A stretch of 64,000 nt of DNA from Oscillibacter faecalis_A (lineage in GTDB: Bacteria > Bacillota > Clostridia > Oscillospirales > Oscillospiraceae). Shown here one piece after another: positions 1 through 8,574 of the stretch. The DNA lies in NCBI RefSeq assembly GCF_029218125.1, contig NZ_JARFXX010000007.1, forward strand, positions 1-64,000. Direction: 5' to 3'. Every line of letters begins with the position of its first letter. Position 1 is the stretch's first letter. Under the pieces are notes generated by a model that was given only the letters and a program-made list of their open reading frames with translations, was not told where the DNA came from and made no database searches. A program made the translations under genes and the position numbers.

Positions 1-17
1 CAGTGCCCGATGACATA

Positions 18-136
<119 letters not shown>

Positions 137-171
137 AGGTTCTAATTCAATAGAGTTGGAGCCTGAAATAT

Positions 172-247
172 TCCTCCTTAGCTCAGTTGGTAGAGCACGC
201 GGCTGTTAACCGCGCTGTCGTAGGTTCGAGTCCTACAGGGGGAGCCA
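172..247 (+). tRNA. tRNA-Asn (GTT)
   Basis: A full cloverleaf can be drawn: acceptor TCCTCCT pairs with AGGGGGA, the D arm is GCTCAGTTGGTAGAGC, and the anticodon stem CGCGG/CCGCG closes the loop CTGTTAA with anticodon GTT. The T arm is GTAGG-TTCGAGT-CCTAC, and CCA is encoded. It is the first tRNA after the 5S gene. Confidence 0.96.
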
Positions 248-293
248 AAGTATTGCCGCCACTTGGCGTGGCGGCAATACTACTCTTAAAACC

Positions 294-370
294 GGGCCTT
301 TAGCTCAGTTGGTTAGAGCAGTCGGCTCATAACCGATCGGTCCTGGGTTCGAGTCCCCGAAGGCCCACCA
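294..370 (+). tRNA. tRNA-Met (CAT)
   Basis: Acceptor GGGCCTT pairs with AAGGCCC. The anticodon loop CTCATAA carries anticodon CAT, and CCA is encoded. CAT can denote elongator Met, initiator fMet or lysidine-modified Ile2. The first acceptor pair is Watson-Crick G-C, so it is not an initiator by the usual criterion. Met and Ile2 cannot be separated without a model search. Confidence 0.93.
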
Positions 371-405
371 AAATGGTTTCGCCGCGGGGTATCCGTAAGC
401 GATTT

Positions 406-481
406 AGGGGTATAGCTCAGCTGGTAGAGCAGCGGTCTCCAAAACCGCGTGCCGAGGGTTCGAATCCTTCTGCCCCTGCCA
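406..481 (+). tRNA. tRNA-Trp (CCA)
   Basis: Acceptor AGGGGTA pairs with TGCCCCT including one wobble. The anticodon stem GCGGT/ACCGC closes loop CTCCAAA with anticodon CCA. The T arm contains GGTTCGAATCC, and the 3' CCA is encoded. Confidence 0.96.
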
Positions 482-540
482 TAAAAAAGTCTTTACAACG
501 TTGGTTGTATGTGTTATAATAAATAAGTCGAGTCAGTTAT

Positions 541-617
541 GGCCCGGTAGTTCAGTTGGTTAGAACGCTAGCCTGTCACGCTAGAGGTCGACGGTTCGAG
601 CCCGTTCCGGGTCGCCA
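541..617 (+). tRNA. tRNA-Asp (GTC)
   Basis: Acceptor GGCCCGG pairs with CCGGGTC. The anticodon stem CTAGC/GCTAG closes loop CTGTCAC, anticodon GTC, and CCA is encoded. A 59-nt AT-rich spacer separates it from tRNA-Trp, and only 5 nt separate it from tRNA-Thr, so the cluster looks like one transcript. Confidence 0.96.
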
Positions 618-622
618 TATTT

Positions 623-698
<76 letters not shown>

Positions 699-716
699 TA
701 AAGAATTACCGGTATA

Positions 717-780
717 GATGCGTCTGGCGCAAAGCCAGGCGCATCAACCGTTTCCGGGCTTTTTCGAGCCCGGATTTCTT
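717..780 (+). terminator. Tandem hairpin terminator of the RNA cluster
   Basis: Two perfect hairpins follow tRNA-Thr. The first has a 12-bp stem (GATGCGTCTGGC, 717-728, with its complement 734-745). The second has an 8-bp stem (753-760 with 767-774) followed by the T-rich tract TTTCTTCTTTT. This is a strong intrinsic terminator for the rRNA/tRNA transcript. Confidence 0.85.
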
Positions 781-1085
781 CTTTTGAACCATAGATTTTT
801 ATGGAGGTTTCGGAGCAACTGACCGGATTTGAACTGGAGTATCTCATGTCTTGGACAGTTTCCAACCTCCAGCGCCCTTTTAGAGAGGACTTTTCTCTCA
901 AAAAAAGCGGCATCATCACAGAAAAAGGATCACAAAAATTTGGGCGTCGTTTTGTCGGCTTTGACAGGCCGAAAAAAGCGGCGCCCTTTTTCAATTTCTA
1001 AAAGGGCGCTGGCTGCAGCGTCTGAAACGGCAGGCCGGAGATGACTTCTCCGACCTTATTTTTTTACAACAGGAGGATCGCTCAC
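781..1085. other. Gene-free junction between tRNA cluster and ICE
   Basis: I see no convincing gene here; the short open frames lack ribosome binding sites and any family resemblance. The stretch holds a perfect 16-bp inverted repeat (869-884 and 997-1012) and repeated A-rich AAAAAAGCGGC motifs at about 900 and 973. It is the natural place for the left end of the element, but no att duplication can be proven from this window. Confidence 0.5.
869..1012. repeat. 16-bp perfect inverted repeat
   Basis: CCAGCGCCCTTTTAGA at 869-884 is the exact reverse complement of 997-1012, with a 112-bp spacer. Its core GCGCCCTTTT recurs directly at 981-990, which forms a shorter hairpin with the right arm. The role is unknown; it could be an end of the element, a regulatory structure or a terminator. 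Confidence 0.7.
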
Positions 1086-1778
1086 ATGGACACCCAAAAC
1101 ACAAGTCGTCAGCTCCGCTACCTTGAAGAAGTCCGTATTCCCCTGCACCGTGCTGGCTTTGGAACCCTGCCGTCGGAGGGAGAGCAGTTGCCTGTCCTTT
1201 GGAACGGCACGCCCCTCTGCCGAATCACCGGCAAGGGCAGCGTGTTCTATCGGCGGGAGGATGCGGACACGCCCCAGGCAGAGGACGCCCTGTATCGCGT
1301 CGAGGACATCGCCGCGAAGACGCTGGAGTATATGACCGCTATGGAAGCCGCCCCACAGCTCAAAGCCAGCGGACTGGATGGCGACTACCGTATCCTCGCT
1401 GACTTTGGCGGCACGGTGCTGGCAGGTACTCCGAGCAAACACGGCGTTCAATTCGTCACATGGGATTGGGACTATGACCGCACGGGTGTGGTACACGGAC
1501 ACTACTTCATGGAGAACTACGATGGCGCCAAGCAGGACTTCGCCACACGCTCCGGGCTTATCCAAAAGGAACAGCTTTTCAGCCCGGAGCAGCTGACCGA
1601 GATATTCCGCTGCTGCGCCGATTCCGTGGATGAGGACTTCTTTGAGCTTACGGATACGCAGGAAGAAATGATCCGCGGAATCCAGCAGCAAATCAGGGTG
1701 TGCGTACCGGATCTGGACGAGCGCGTCCGTCAGCAGGAGGAAGCATTGGAACGAGCCTCGCAGGAACAGACAATGTAA
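1086..1778 (+). CDS. Conserved hypothetical ICE protein
   Basis: This 230-residue acidic protein starts MDTQNTSRQLRYLEEV. The ATG at 1086 is chosen because AGGAGG lies about 10 nt upstream; the open frame extends to 1041 without such a signal. The middle contains a WDWDYD segment and the sequence GVVHGHYF, and the C-terminus is a charged helix. There is no signal peptide or membrane segment. It is the first gene of the accessory operon and is followed by a terminator. I do not recognise a family of known function. Confidence 0.75.
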   Translation: MDTQNTSRQLRYLEEVRIPLHRAGFGTLPSEGEQLPVLWNGTPLCRITGKGSVFYRREDADTPQAEDALYRVEDIAAKTLEYMTAMEAAPQLKASGLDGDYRILADFGGTVLAGTPSKHGVQFVTWDWDYDRTGVVHGHYFMENYDGAKQDFATRSGLIQKEQLFSPEQLTEIFRCCADSVDEDFFELTDTQEEMIRGIQQQIRVCVPDLDERVRQQEEALERASQEQTM

Positions 1779-1792
1779 TAGCAGTATGGCAT

Positions 1793-1832
1793 GGGCCGGA
1801 GTTTTAGCAATAAGACTCCGGCCCTTTTTTAT
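1793..1832 (+). terminator. Intrinsic terminator
   Basis: A 10-bp stem, GGGCCGGAGT at 1793-1802 with ACTCCGGCCC at 1815-1824, is followed by TTTTTTATTTT. It separates the first ICE gene from the next one, whose ribosome binding site begins about 15 nt later, so read-through or a separate start is possible. Confidence 0.85.
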
Positions 1833-1856
1833 TTTCAAAAAAGGAGTTTGATTTGC

Positions 1857-2552
1857 TTGACGCGATACTTTATGAAGTTCACACCCCTGTTCGCCGCAGA
1901 GGTGCAGATGATGACGCCGCCCCGTCATCAGCCTCGCAGAAGCGGACGCATCCGCAGCAGCTTTCGCTACAGTGCCGACGATGTACGCTGCAAAGACTGC
2001 ACGAGATATGACAGCGGGCACCCCTGTCCCCTGAATGAATGTATCTGTCTGGAGGAGCGCATCGAGGCCGGCGTGGTGGAGCTGAACGCTCTGGCGCGGG
2101 AGTGCTTCGGCGGGAGGATGTTCCGCCCGCTGCAAAGACGGCTGCGAGATGAGCTGAACCGGCAGTCCTTTCACTTCTTCCTCAGTGATGCCCACAGAGA
2201 ACGATGGACGCATTGGAAAAACCGCTGCTACGGTATGTCCGGGCGCAATACAGCTGCACTGTTTCTGCTTACCGCCGATGAGGAGCTTTGGCAAAGAGTC
2301 CTCTGGCATTTCGACAGCAGCGGCTTCGACTTCCCCGCCATCCGCCTCTCCGGTATTCACCCGGAGCTGTACAGCATTTATCAGGCGGCGAAGACCATTT
2401 CCGTTGGCGGTGACAACATCGTCATAGAAGACCTTGCTTTTTCCGAGCTGGTCAGCGACAGAGCCTTCCGGCTCATCCTCGGAGCACTCCTGCTGTGCAG
2501 GTACGGCGAGGTGGTCTTAAATCTGGAAAGAAAAACGGAGGAGACAACATGA
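1857..2552 (+). CDS. Hypothetical protein with cysteine cluster
   Basis: This protein of about 231 residues has a Cys cluster near residue 40 (C-x2-C-x8-C-x4-C-x-C) that looks metal-binding, followed by an alpha-helical C-terminal half. Start choice is uncertain. AAGGAG at 1841-1846 favours TTG 1857, but ATG 1872 is also in frame, and a second frame starting at TTG 1853 reads MLDAILYEVHTPVRRR before stopping. The N-terminus may therefore have been shifted by an indel. The stop overlaps the next start (ATGA), so it is translationally coupled to the ArdA-like gene. Function unknown. Confidence 0.6.
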   Translation: MTRYFMKFTPLFAAEVQMMTPPRHQPRRSGRIRSSFRYSADDVRCKDCTRYDSGHPCPLNECICLEERIEAGVVELNALARECFGGRMFRPLQRRLRDELNRQSFHFFLSDAHRERWTHWKNRCYGMSGRNTAALFLLTADEELWQRVLWHFDSSGFDFPAIRLSGIHPELYSIYQAAKTISVGGDNIVIEDLAFSELVSDRAFRLILGALLLCRYGEVVLNLERKTEETT

Positions 2553-3736
2553 TGATTCAAGCGGTTCTCAGTAACCCCAGCCACCCGGAATACGGCGTGG
2601 CAACCATCCCGTTCCCCATCCCCCGCGACCAGTACGCGCACTGCATGGAACTGTTGGAGGCGTTGGAGATCGGCGACGCGGTCAAGGCGGACTGTCAGGT
2701 GGAGAAGATCGACAGCTTCTATACCGTTCTCAAGCGCACGGAAATGCTTACGGTCAATGTAGAGGAGCTGAACTACCTCGCCAAGCGGCTGGACAGCTTC
2801 GACACCGGCGAGGCCGCGCAGTTTCAGGCGATGGCACACAAGCTGGAGCTGTTCGAGCTGAAGGATCTCATCAACCTGACCTTCTGCTGCCAGCAGGCCA
2901 CGGTCATTACAGACTTTTCCGACCTCGCCGCCATCGGCCGCGACCATTACATGAACCTGCACGGCGGCAGCGCAAGTGTGGATGAACTGAACGCGCTGGA
3001 CGACAAGGGAACCGCACGGCAGCTCATCGAAAGCGGCAGCGGCACGGTGACGCCCTACGGTGTGGTCTACGACAACGGTATGAAATTAGAGCAGGTCTAC
3101 GATGGCCGGTTCTTCCCCTGCTATTACTACAAGCCGAATGTCATCACCGTTGCGGTGACCTCTAAAGCCGAGCCGGAGGATACAGAGCATATCACATGGC
3201 TGTTCCTCCCCATGGTCCAGGAGGAGATCGACCGCGCCCTCCTTCGTGGGGGCATCACAGATCCCGCCGATGTCCGCCTGCGGCTGGAGGACAGCCAGCT
3301 TCCCAACGAGGTGGATGTCCTGTTGGATATGGAGTACGAAACCCTCTCCGACCTCAACGAACTGGCAGCGGCAACGGATGGGTTGTCAAAAGCGGATATG
3401 GAAAAGCTGGGCGCCGTGGTCATGCTGGCAGAGCCAAAGTCTGCGGCACAGATCAAAAACCTTGCGGAAAACCTCGACCTCTTTGACTTCGCCCCCGGTG
3501 CGCATACGCCGGAGGAATACGGCAAGTACATGATTCGTCAGTCCGGGCGTTTCGATTACGACGAAAATCTCGACGCTTTTTATGACTATGAGAAGTATGG
3601 CGCGCAGCGGATGAATGAGGAGGACGGGATGTTCACCGACCGGGGCTACATCGCGTACAAGGGCTATTACAGCATGGAGGAAGTAATGAACGGTGGTCAG
3701 AGCAGCCGTATGGTGCTGGGAGGGCTTTCACAATGA
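2549..3736 (+). CDS. ArdA-like antirestriction family protein
   Basis: This is a 395-residue acidic protein. It carries two copies of a pattern I associate with Firmicute ArdA homologues: a helix of the type ELNYLAKRLDSFD or LNELAAATDGL, then about 20 residues, then a LKDLINL or AQIKNLAENLDLFDF block. A GKYMIRQSG segment follows in place of the usual GRYYIEE. ArdA proteins mimic the bent DNA bound by type I restriction enzymes and are usually strongly acidic. Start ATG 2549 has ACGGAGG upstream and overlaps the previous stop. Its end overlaps the next start (3733), so it belongs to a tightly packed operon. A diverged family member without antirestriction activity cannot be excluded. Confidence 0.65.
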   Translation: MMIQAVLSNPSHPEYGVATIPFPIPRDQYAHCMELLEALEIGDAVKADCQVEKIDSFYTVLKRTEMLTVNVEELNYLAKRLDSFDTGEAAQFQAMAHKLELFELKDLINLTFCCQQATVITDFSDLAAIGRDHYMNLHGGSASVDELNALDDKGTARQLIESGSGTVTPYGVVYDNGMKLEQVYDGRFFPCYYYKPNVITVAVTSKAEPEDTEHITWLFLPMVQEEIDRALLRGGITDPADVRLRLEDSQLPNEVDVLLDMEYETLSDLNELAAATDGLSKADMEKLGAVVMLAEPKSAAQIKNLAENLDLFDFAPGAHTPEEYGKYMIRQSGRFDYDENLDAFYDYEKYGAQRMNEEDGMFTDRGYIAYKGYYSMEEVMNGGQSSRMVLGGLSQ

Positions 3737-4653
3737 TCATTCAGGCAGAACTAAAGTGTACGCAGACCGGGTGTGAGGCAGACACCTGTGCCGTGGATAA
3801 GGTCATCGAGCTGCCAAGCCCGCGGTTCCAGCAGTTCAGCCGCGCACTGCTGGCTGACTATGATTTCATCGCAGAGAATAAAAACACTGTCCGGCACGAT
3901 GATGACGCCAGACACTGTCTGCTCATCCTCGATGCGGAGGGAACGGACGGTTTCCTTGTTGACCCGCAGGGGTATAATTACGCCCGATACAGTGCCTTTG
4001 TCCCCAACGCCCGCAGCTTGCTGACGCCGGATATGGGGATCGACCGCAGCTACCTTTCGCCGGCAGAGCCTTGGCGCAACGAAAATCGGGATGAAATGCT
4101 CCGCATGACGCTGCGTGTTGAGGGAAAGCCGGACTACACCCTCGTCCTCCCCGCTGATGAGGAGTACCTGGACGCGGTGAAGGCTTACCTCGATATTGAT
4201 GTTTTCGCGGATGCCATGCTCTGTGATATTCGCTTCAAGGTGCCTTATATTGGGGAACTGATCCGTGATACGGATTGCCCCGCCGTGGAGGATTACAACG
4301 ATTTTGCCGAAGCCTTGGAGGACATCTGGCAGCAGGACGGGCTGCTTCTGACCTACGCCGCCGTGCTGGAGGCCGAGAAGCCGGAAACCCTGCACCGTGC
4401 CCGTGAACTCCTGCGAAATCTGGACAACTATCAGCGCATCACGGAGGACGCCTACGGTTACGGTCAGCAGCGATTGCAGGAAACGCTGGGGCTGGATGAT
4501 GAGGCCATCTATGAGCTGGACGGCTACATGGATTTTGAGAAATACGGTCAGGACTGCATGGAAAACGACTGCGTGACAAAAACAGAGTTCGGCCTGCTGC
4601 GGCGCTTGGACCCGCCCTTTTCGGAGCAGCGGCAGGAGCAGAGGATGATGTAA
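3733..4653 (+). CDS. ICE accessory protein, possible DUF6329 plus ArdA-like tail
   Basis: This 306-residue protein starts MIIQAELKCTQTGCEAD, overlapping the upstream stop by 4 nt. The first 100 residues, ending in YARYSAFVPNARSLL, resemble a domain I tentatively recall as DUF6329. The C-terminal third (VEDYNDFAEALEDI to LDGYMDFEKYGQDCM) has the helix pattern of the neighbouring ArdA-like proteins, including a DFEKYGQ segment also seen upstream as DYEKYGA. It is acidic and soluble. The function is probably in the antirestriction or establishment group, by context only. Confidence 0.6.
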   Translation: MIIQAELKCTQTGCEADTCAVDKVIELPSPRFQQFSRALLADYDFIAENKNTVRHDDDARHCLLILDAEGTDGFLVDPQGYNYARYSAFVPNARSLLTPDMGIDRSYLSPAEPWRNENRDEMLRMTLRVEGKPDYTLVLPADEEYLDAVKAYLDIDVFADAMLCDIRFKVPYIGELIRDTDCPAVEDYNDFAEALEDIWQQDGLLLTYAAVLEAEKPETLHRARELLRNLDNYQRITEDAYGYGQQRLQETLGLDDEAIYELDGYMDFEKYGQDCMENDCVTKTEFGLLRRLDPPFSEQRQEQRMM

Positions 4654-4689
4654 GTAAAAGCGGCTCGATCCATTTGGAACGAGCCGCTT
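4652..4689 (-). terminator. Terminator for the antisense lipoprotein gene
   Basis: The 10-bp stem AAGCGGCTCG (4658-4667) pairs with CGAGCCGCTT (4680-4689). Read on the minus strand it is followed by TTTTACTT, so it fits the end of the minus-strand gene best. It may also reduce transcription coming from the plus-strand operon. Confidence 0.75.
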
Positions 4690-4713
4690 GATAGGCAGAT
4701 AAACTGGAAATCG

Positions 4714-5232
4714 TCATCTTAATTCATTACCCTCGGCATCTAAGAATTCAAATTGCAGAGTGGAATTTGTATGGTCAGAAAGATAGAAGAAAACATACGG
4801 ATAAGTATCATCCGGTATTACTTCTTCGTACACTTCATTTCCGGATGTGAATCTAACACTTTTACAATTTGTATTGTTTACTATAAACGCATATCCATCA
4901 CCCCATTGAATATATGCAATGTCTCCGATTCTATCATCAATGGGCTTATAGGTTCGGATAAAAGTGTATTCAGCAGCATCCTCTTTTACCTCAACTTCCA
5001 TGGGCAAATAATAGTGCTTCTGATATTCATTTCCTGAGATAAACCAAGCGATTGCTCTATTGTCATTGCCACACATTCCTGCATACTGCAAATCAATGGT
5101 ATCGGAATCAGAAATCGGTATTTCTTCTCTTGCTTTTTCTATTAGTCCATCTGTGCCTTTGAGTGTCTTTCCACAAGCTGATAATGATAAAACCATAGTT
5201 ATTATAAGAAATACAGCAATTTCTCTTTTCAT
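4714..5232 (-). CDS. Small lipoprotein, cargo gene
   Basis: The 172-residue product begins with a typical lipoprotein signal: MKR, hydrophobic run, then LSAC at residues 17-20, with Cys 20 as the lipidation site. The mature part is polar, with no recognised domain. The gene lies antisense in the middle of the accessory operon, is visibly richer in A+T than its neighbours, and has its own promoter and terminator. This pattern matches a late insertion, like a phage moron. It would be exposed on the outer face of the host membrane; surface exclusion is one possible role, with no direct evidence. Confidence 0.75.
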   Translation of the reverse strand: MKREIAVFLIITMVLSLSACGKTLKGTDGLIEKAREEIPISDSDTIDLQYAGMCGNDNRAIAWFISGNEYQKHYYLPMEVEVKEDAAEYTFIRTYKPIDDRIGDIAYIQWGDGYAFIVNNTNCKSVRFTSGNEVYEEVIPDDTYPYVFFYLSDHTNSTLQFEFLDAEGNELR

Positions 5233-5273
5233 TTTGTCCTCCCTGTTCTCTCAAATTTCGATTAGTCAGCCAC

Positions 5274-5302
5274 ATCATAGCATATCCCCCAAAATGTGTA
5301 AA
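5274..5302 (-). promoter_or_regulatory. Promoter of the lipoprotein gene
   Basis: On the minus strand a TTTACA -35 box (5297-5302) and a TATGAT -10 box (5274-5279) are separated by exactly 17 bp. The start codon at 5232 follows about 40 nt downstream, with GGGAGG just before it. Confidence 0.7.
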
Positions 5303-5334
5303 GCCAAATTCCACACCGAAAGGAGATCTTAACC

Positions 5335-6036
5335 TTGAAAGATGCAACACAATTCCATATCCGGTCTGCCCGCCCGGAGGAGGCGGGCTTATTTTATACC
5401 CCGCACCCCGAAGAAGATACGCGGCTGGGTACCGTTGGCCATGTCCGTATGGACTTCGGTCGCAGCGGAAATGAGTTCTGGCATACATGGTGGCCGCGAG
5501 GACCGGAGGAGCTGAACAGCCCCGCATTCAAGCTGGAGCTGCAGGAGGTCGTGGACACGCTGCGGGAGAGTGTGCTGAAAAGCCGCTTTGCTATGGAGCG
5601 TTTTTGCTATGAACACGGCGGCAAAATCAGCGGCGGCTGGACACAAAACTACGGTTACATCGTGGAAACCGAGCATTACCGCTACTGCCTGCGCTGCAAT
5701 CCATCCCCCGGAGATTACAACTGCTACTGTACGGCCTATGATCTGGATGTCCAGCGGCAGAACATGGCGCGGGACAAGCCCCTGGTGGGCCGCGTCACCT
5801 ATGCCAATGGCGACGCGCAGGAGTTTGCCGATGCCGAAGCCTTTCTCAAGTGCGTGCGGGAGGAGCTTCCGTATCGCCCGACCACAGGCTTCCGTTACGA
5901 AGTGCTGACCGACGATCCCAGCGTCCGCAAGCAGGTGGATGACATGATCTTCGACTTCTACGGCGAGGAAGCCCCTTGTCGGCAGGAGGATCACGAGCCT
6001 CGACCCGAACAGGGCATGACCTTCGGGGGAATGTAA
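5335..6036 (+). CDS. Hypothetical ICE accessory protein
   Basis: This 233-residue protein starts at TTG 5335, supported by AAAGGAG nine bases upstream. It is rich in aromatic residues, with motifs such as EFWHTWWPRGPEEL and a HYRYCLRCNPSPGDYNCYC segment holding four cysteines. It has no signal peptide. It lies directly after the inserted lipoprotein gene and its stop overlaps the next ATG (TAATG), so it resumes the accessory operon. I do not recognise a family of known function. Confidence 0.65.
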   Translation: MKDATQFHIRSARPEEAGLFYTPHPEEDTRLGTVGHVRMDFGRSGNEFWHTWWPRGPEELNSPAFKLELQEVVDTLRESVLKSRFAMERFCYEHGGKISGGWTQNYGYIVETEHYRYCLRCNPSPGDYNCYCTAYDLDVQRQNMARDKPLVGRVTYANGDAQEFADAEAFLKCVREELPYRPTTGFRYEVLTDDPSVRKQVDDMIFDFYGEEAPCRQEDHEPRPEQGMTFGGM

Positions 6037-7379
6037 TGGACGCTTCAAAAAAGCAGCGAGAGGCGGTCGCTTTCAAAAGCCTTGCCGAGCTGAAACGGTT
6101 CATCCGACCCGGAGTGGAGTTCAAGACCGTCAGCCACGCCAATCACGCGGATATGGTGGGGCTGACCCGTGTGGTGACCACAGTGCAGACGGTGGGCTTC
6201 TATTCCAAGATCAAGGACCAGCCGGAGCATCCCTTCTCCACCTGCAACCACGGCAAGGGCTTCTACACCGATTTTGGGAAAGCCGGCAACTACATCTTTG
6301 ATGGTACGACGGTCAAGGTGAAGGATGCCCGAAAGCAAGATCGCGGCGTGATCTACGAGCTGGAGTTTTACGACAGAGAGCAAAACATGGAGGAAACGAT
6401 AATGGACAGAAAAATGGTGAATTTTCTCAGGGAACAGTATCCCCCCGGCACCCGCATCCGGCTGAACGCTATGGACGATCCCCATCATCCCATTCTTCCC
6501 GGCACCGAGGGCGAAGTGGACTTCGTGGATGATGAGGGGCAAATTTTTATGAAGTGGGACAATGGCCGCACGCTGCCGCTCATCCCCGGCGAGGACAGCT
6601 TCACCGTGCTGCCGCCCAAGCTGACCACGCTCAAGTTGTATATGCCCCTGACCGCCGACCTCTACGAGCGGAACGAGTACGGCGATCTCGATGACAGCAG
6701 CACATTGCTGGAGGGCAGTGAACTGCGCGGCTACAAGGATCAGATCACGGCGGCACTGGTGAAGAACCGGATGCCGGAGGAAACGGAACGCGGTCTCATG
6801 CATTGGTATGATGAAGCCGACAGCGTTGACCGCAAGGTACGCTCCGCCGTCTTCACCGTGGAGAAGCGTGACCGGCAGCTCTGGGGCGTAGCGGAATGCC
6901 GCGTCGCCGGGGAGTTGTCGGACACAGAAATGGATACTTTGAAAGAGTTTATCACCGGACAGGCATCGGACGGCTGGGGCGAGGGCTTTGAGCAGCGGGA
7001 GATTTCCGTGGATGACGGCGGTGAATTGTATGTCCATCTTTGGAACTCTGACGAGTGGACCATCCAAACGGAGCAGGAATTGTTCGCCCCCAAGCTGGCG
7101 GAGGGTCTGCCGGAGCTGTGCTTCTCAACGCTCCCCGGTACCGGCGAGCTCATCTGTATCAAGCGCGGCGTGAGCGGCTACTACCCCAGCGATTGGAACA
7201 CAGACGATCCCGCACATAACCGTGAGATAGCGGACTATAACAACGAGCGGCTTGGCGTGACGCAGGAGCAGCGGTTGGCAATGGAGTGCGGCAGTATGCA
7301 CGGCTGGGGCGTCCCTGGTGCTGACCCGAAAACCTATGAGCAGAACGGGATGAAAATGGGAGGGATGACCCTTGGGTAA
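6036..7379 (+). CDS. DUF4314-containing accessory protein
   Basis: The start ATG overlaps the preceding stop. The protein has 447 residues. A DUF4314 domain is visible in the second quarter: PPGTRIRLNAMDDPHHPILP followed by GEVDFVDDEGQIFMKWDNG, a small SH3-like beta domain common in clostridial mobile elements. The N-terminal 110 residues and the C-terminal half, ending in QNGMKMGGMTL, are unassigned. The C-terminal part has the acidic composition of the ArdA-like neighbours. It sits in a coupled operon and overlaps the next start by 8 nt. Biochemical role unknown. Confidence 0.7.
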   Translation: MDASKKQREAVAFKSLAELKRFIRPGVEFKTVSHANHADMVGLTRVVTTVQTVGFYSKIKDQPEHPFSTCNHGKGFYTDFGKAGNYIFDGTTVKVKDARKQDRGVIYELEFYDREQNMEETIMDRKMVNFLREQYPPGTRIRLNAMDDPHHPILPGTEGEVDFVDDEGQIFMKWDNGRTLPLIPGEDSFTVLPPKLTTLKLYMPLTADLYERNEYGDLDDSSTLLEGSELRGYKDQITAALVKNRMPEETERGLMHWYDEADSVDRKVRSAVFTVEKRDRQLWGVAECRVAGELSDTEMDTLKEFITGQASDGWGEGFEQREISVDDGGELYVHLWNSDEWTIQTEQELFAPKLAEGLPELCFSTLPGTGELICIKRGVSGYYPSDWNTDDPAHNREIADYNNERLGVTQEQRLAMECGSMHGWGVPGADPKTYEQNGMKMGGMTLG

Positions 7380-8574
7380 GAAAATACTGCGTGTGTATCT
7401 CGCTAAAAACGATACGCCGTATAGCGCAGCCTATGCCAAGCTGGAGCTGCCCGCCTCCCCGTGGGAGGTTTGGGACGCCATGGAAAAGGTGCGGCTTCAG
7501 ACAGACGATATCCTGTACATGGAGGTCGAAGACTACTATGCCTTTGAGTATCTCTCGCCCCACTTGGATGGATTAGACATCAGCCTCAACGAGCTCAACG
7601 ACCTCGCCGCACAGCTTGCGGCATTGGACGAGGTACAAGGGATCGCCTTTGAGGGGATGTTCTCCATAGAGGTGCAGAGAAAAGTAAACGCCAACGGCGG
7701 CGTCATCACGCTGCGGGATCTGCGGGATCTGGTGGTCAGCGCAAAAACCGACTGTTACCATGTGGTGGATGCCGCAGACGATGCTGCCCTCGGCCGGTTT
7801 TACGCAGAAAACGATTTTATCCCCGAACTGGATGGCATATCCGACGAGGTATTCGAGATGCTGGACTTCGCCGGCATCGGAAGAATGATGCGGTGCAGCG
7901 AAAACGGCGTTTTTGTGGGCAGCCTGTATGTGCTGCAGGATGGCGAGCTGACAACCGCGCCCCCCGTCCAAAAGACGCTGCCGGAAAAGCCGGGATACCT
8001 CTTCCGGCTCACGCTTGGACTGCATCCCGACATTGGCGATGCGCGCACGGTGACGCTGGATCTTCCCGCAGCAGAGGCGGAGCTGCTGGACGCACAGGAA
8101 CAGCTCGGTGCGGAGGGCTGGGAGGGCGTCACGGTCATTGATTATGACGGGATCATCCCCTATGCGGCAGAGTTTGCAGACCTGCCAATGGAGCTGGAGG
8201 ATTTTAATACCTTCACCAAGGCCGCGCGGGACATTCCGAGATCCGAGGTGCCAAAGCTGAAGGCTCTGCTGGAGCAGTTCGAGGTGCAGGACATTGAAAC
8301 GGCGATGCTCTTAACAGAGCATCTGGCGGATTACATCCTCACGCCGAACCTCAGCTCACCGCAGGAGGCGGCGCTGGACCAGCTCTGCTTCATCATGAAC
8401 CGTGAAGAAGCCGTTCGTCTGATCCCGTATGTGAACCTCTTCAACTACGGCGAGACAGTCATCCATGCGGACAACGCCGCCCTCACATCCTACGGCCTGC
8501 TGCACCGCGCGGACTATGAACCAATGCTCTCACCCATACAGCAAAAACAGGAAAAGGAGATGACGATGCAATGA
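7372..8574 (+). CDS. ArdA-like antirestriction family protein
   Basis: This 400-residue acidic protein starts at TTG 7372 inside the end of the previous gene. It has the signature helix LNELNDLAAQLAALDEV near residue 75, then ITLRDLRDLVVSAK, and a second ArdA-like module (LEDFNTFTKAARDIPRSEV) near residue 280. The middle contains DDAALGRFYAEND, which recurs in the small gene downstream as SYAALGRYYLANE. A role in protecting transferred DNA from type I restriction is inferred from family and position. Confidence 0.65.
   Translation: MGKKILRVYLAKNDTPYSAAYAKLELPASPWEVWDAMEKVRLQTDDILYMEVEDYYAFEYLSPHLDGLDISLNELNDLAAQLAALDEVQGIAFEGMFSIEVQRKVNANGGVITLRDLRDLVVSAKTDCYHVVDAADDAALGRFYAENDFIPELDGISDEVFEMLDFAGIGRMMRCSENGVFVGSLYVLQDGELTTAPPVQKTLPEKPGYLFRLTLGLHPDIGDARTVTLDLPAAEAELLDAQEQLGAEGWEGVTVIDYDGIIPYAAEFADLPMELEDFNTFTKAARDIPRSEVPKLKALLEQFEVQDIETAMLLTEHLADYILTPNLSSPQEAALDQLCFIMNREEAVRLIPYVNLFNYGETVIHADNAALTSYGLLHRADYEPMLSPIQQKQEKEMTMQ

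Noticed and set aside
801..1001. Short plus-strand frame after the tRNA cluster
   Set aside because: It overlaps the inverted repeat, lacks a family resemblance and shows the composition of non-coding DNA.
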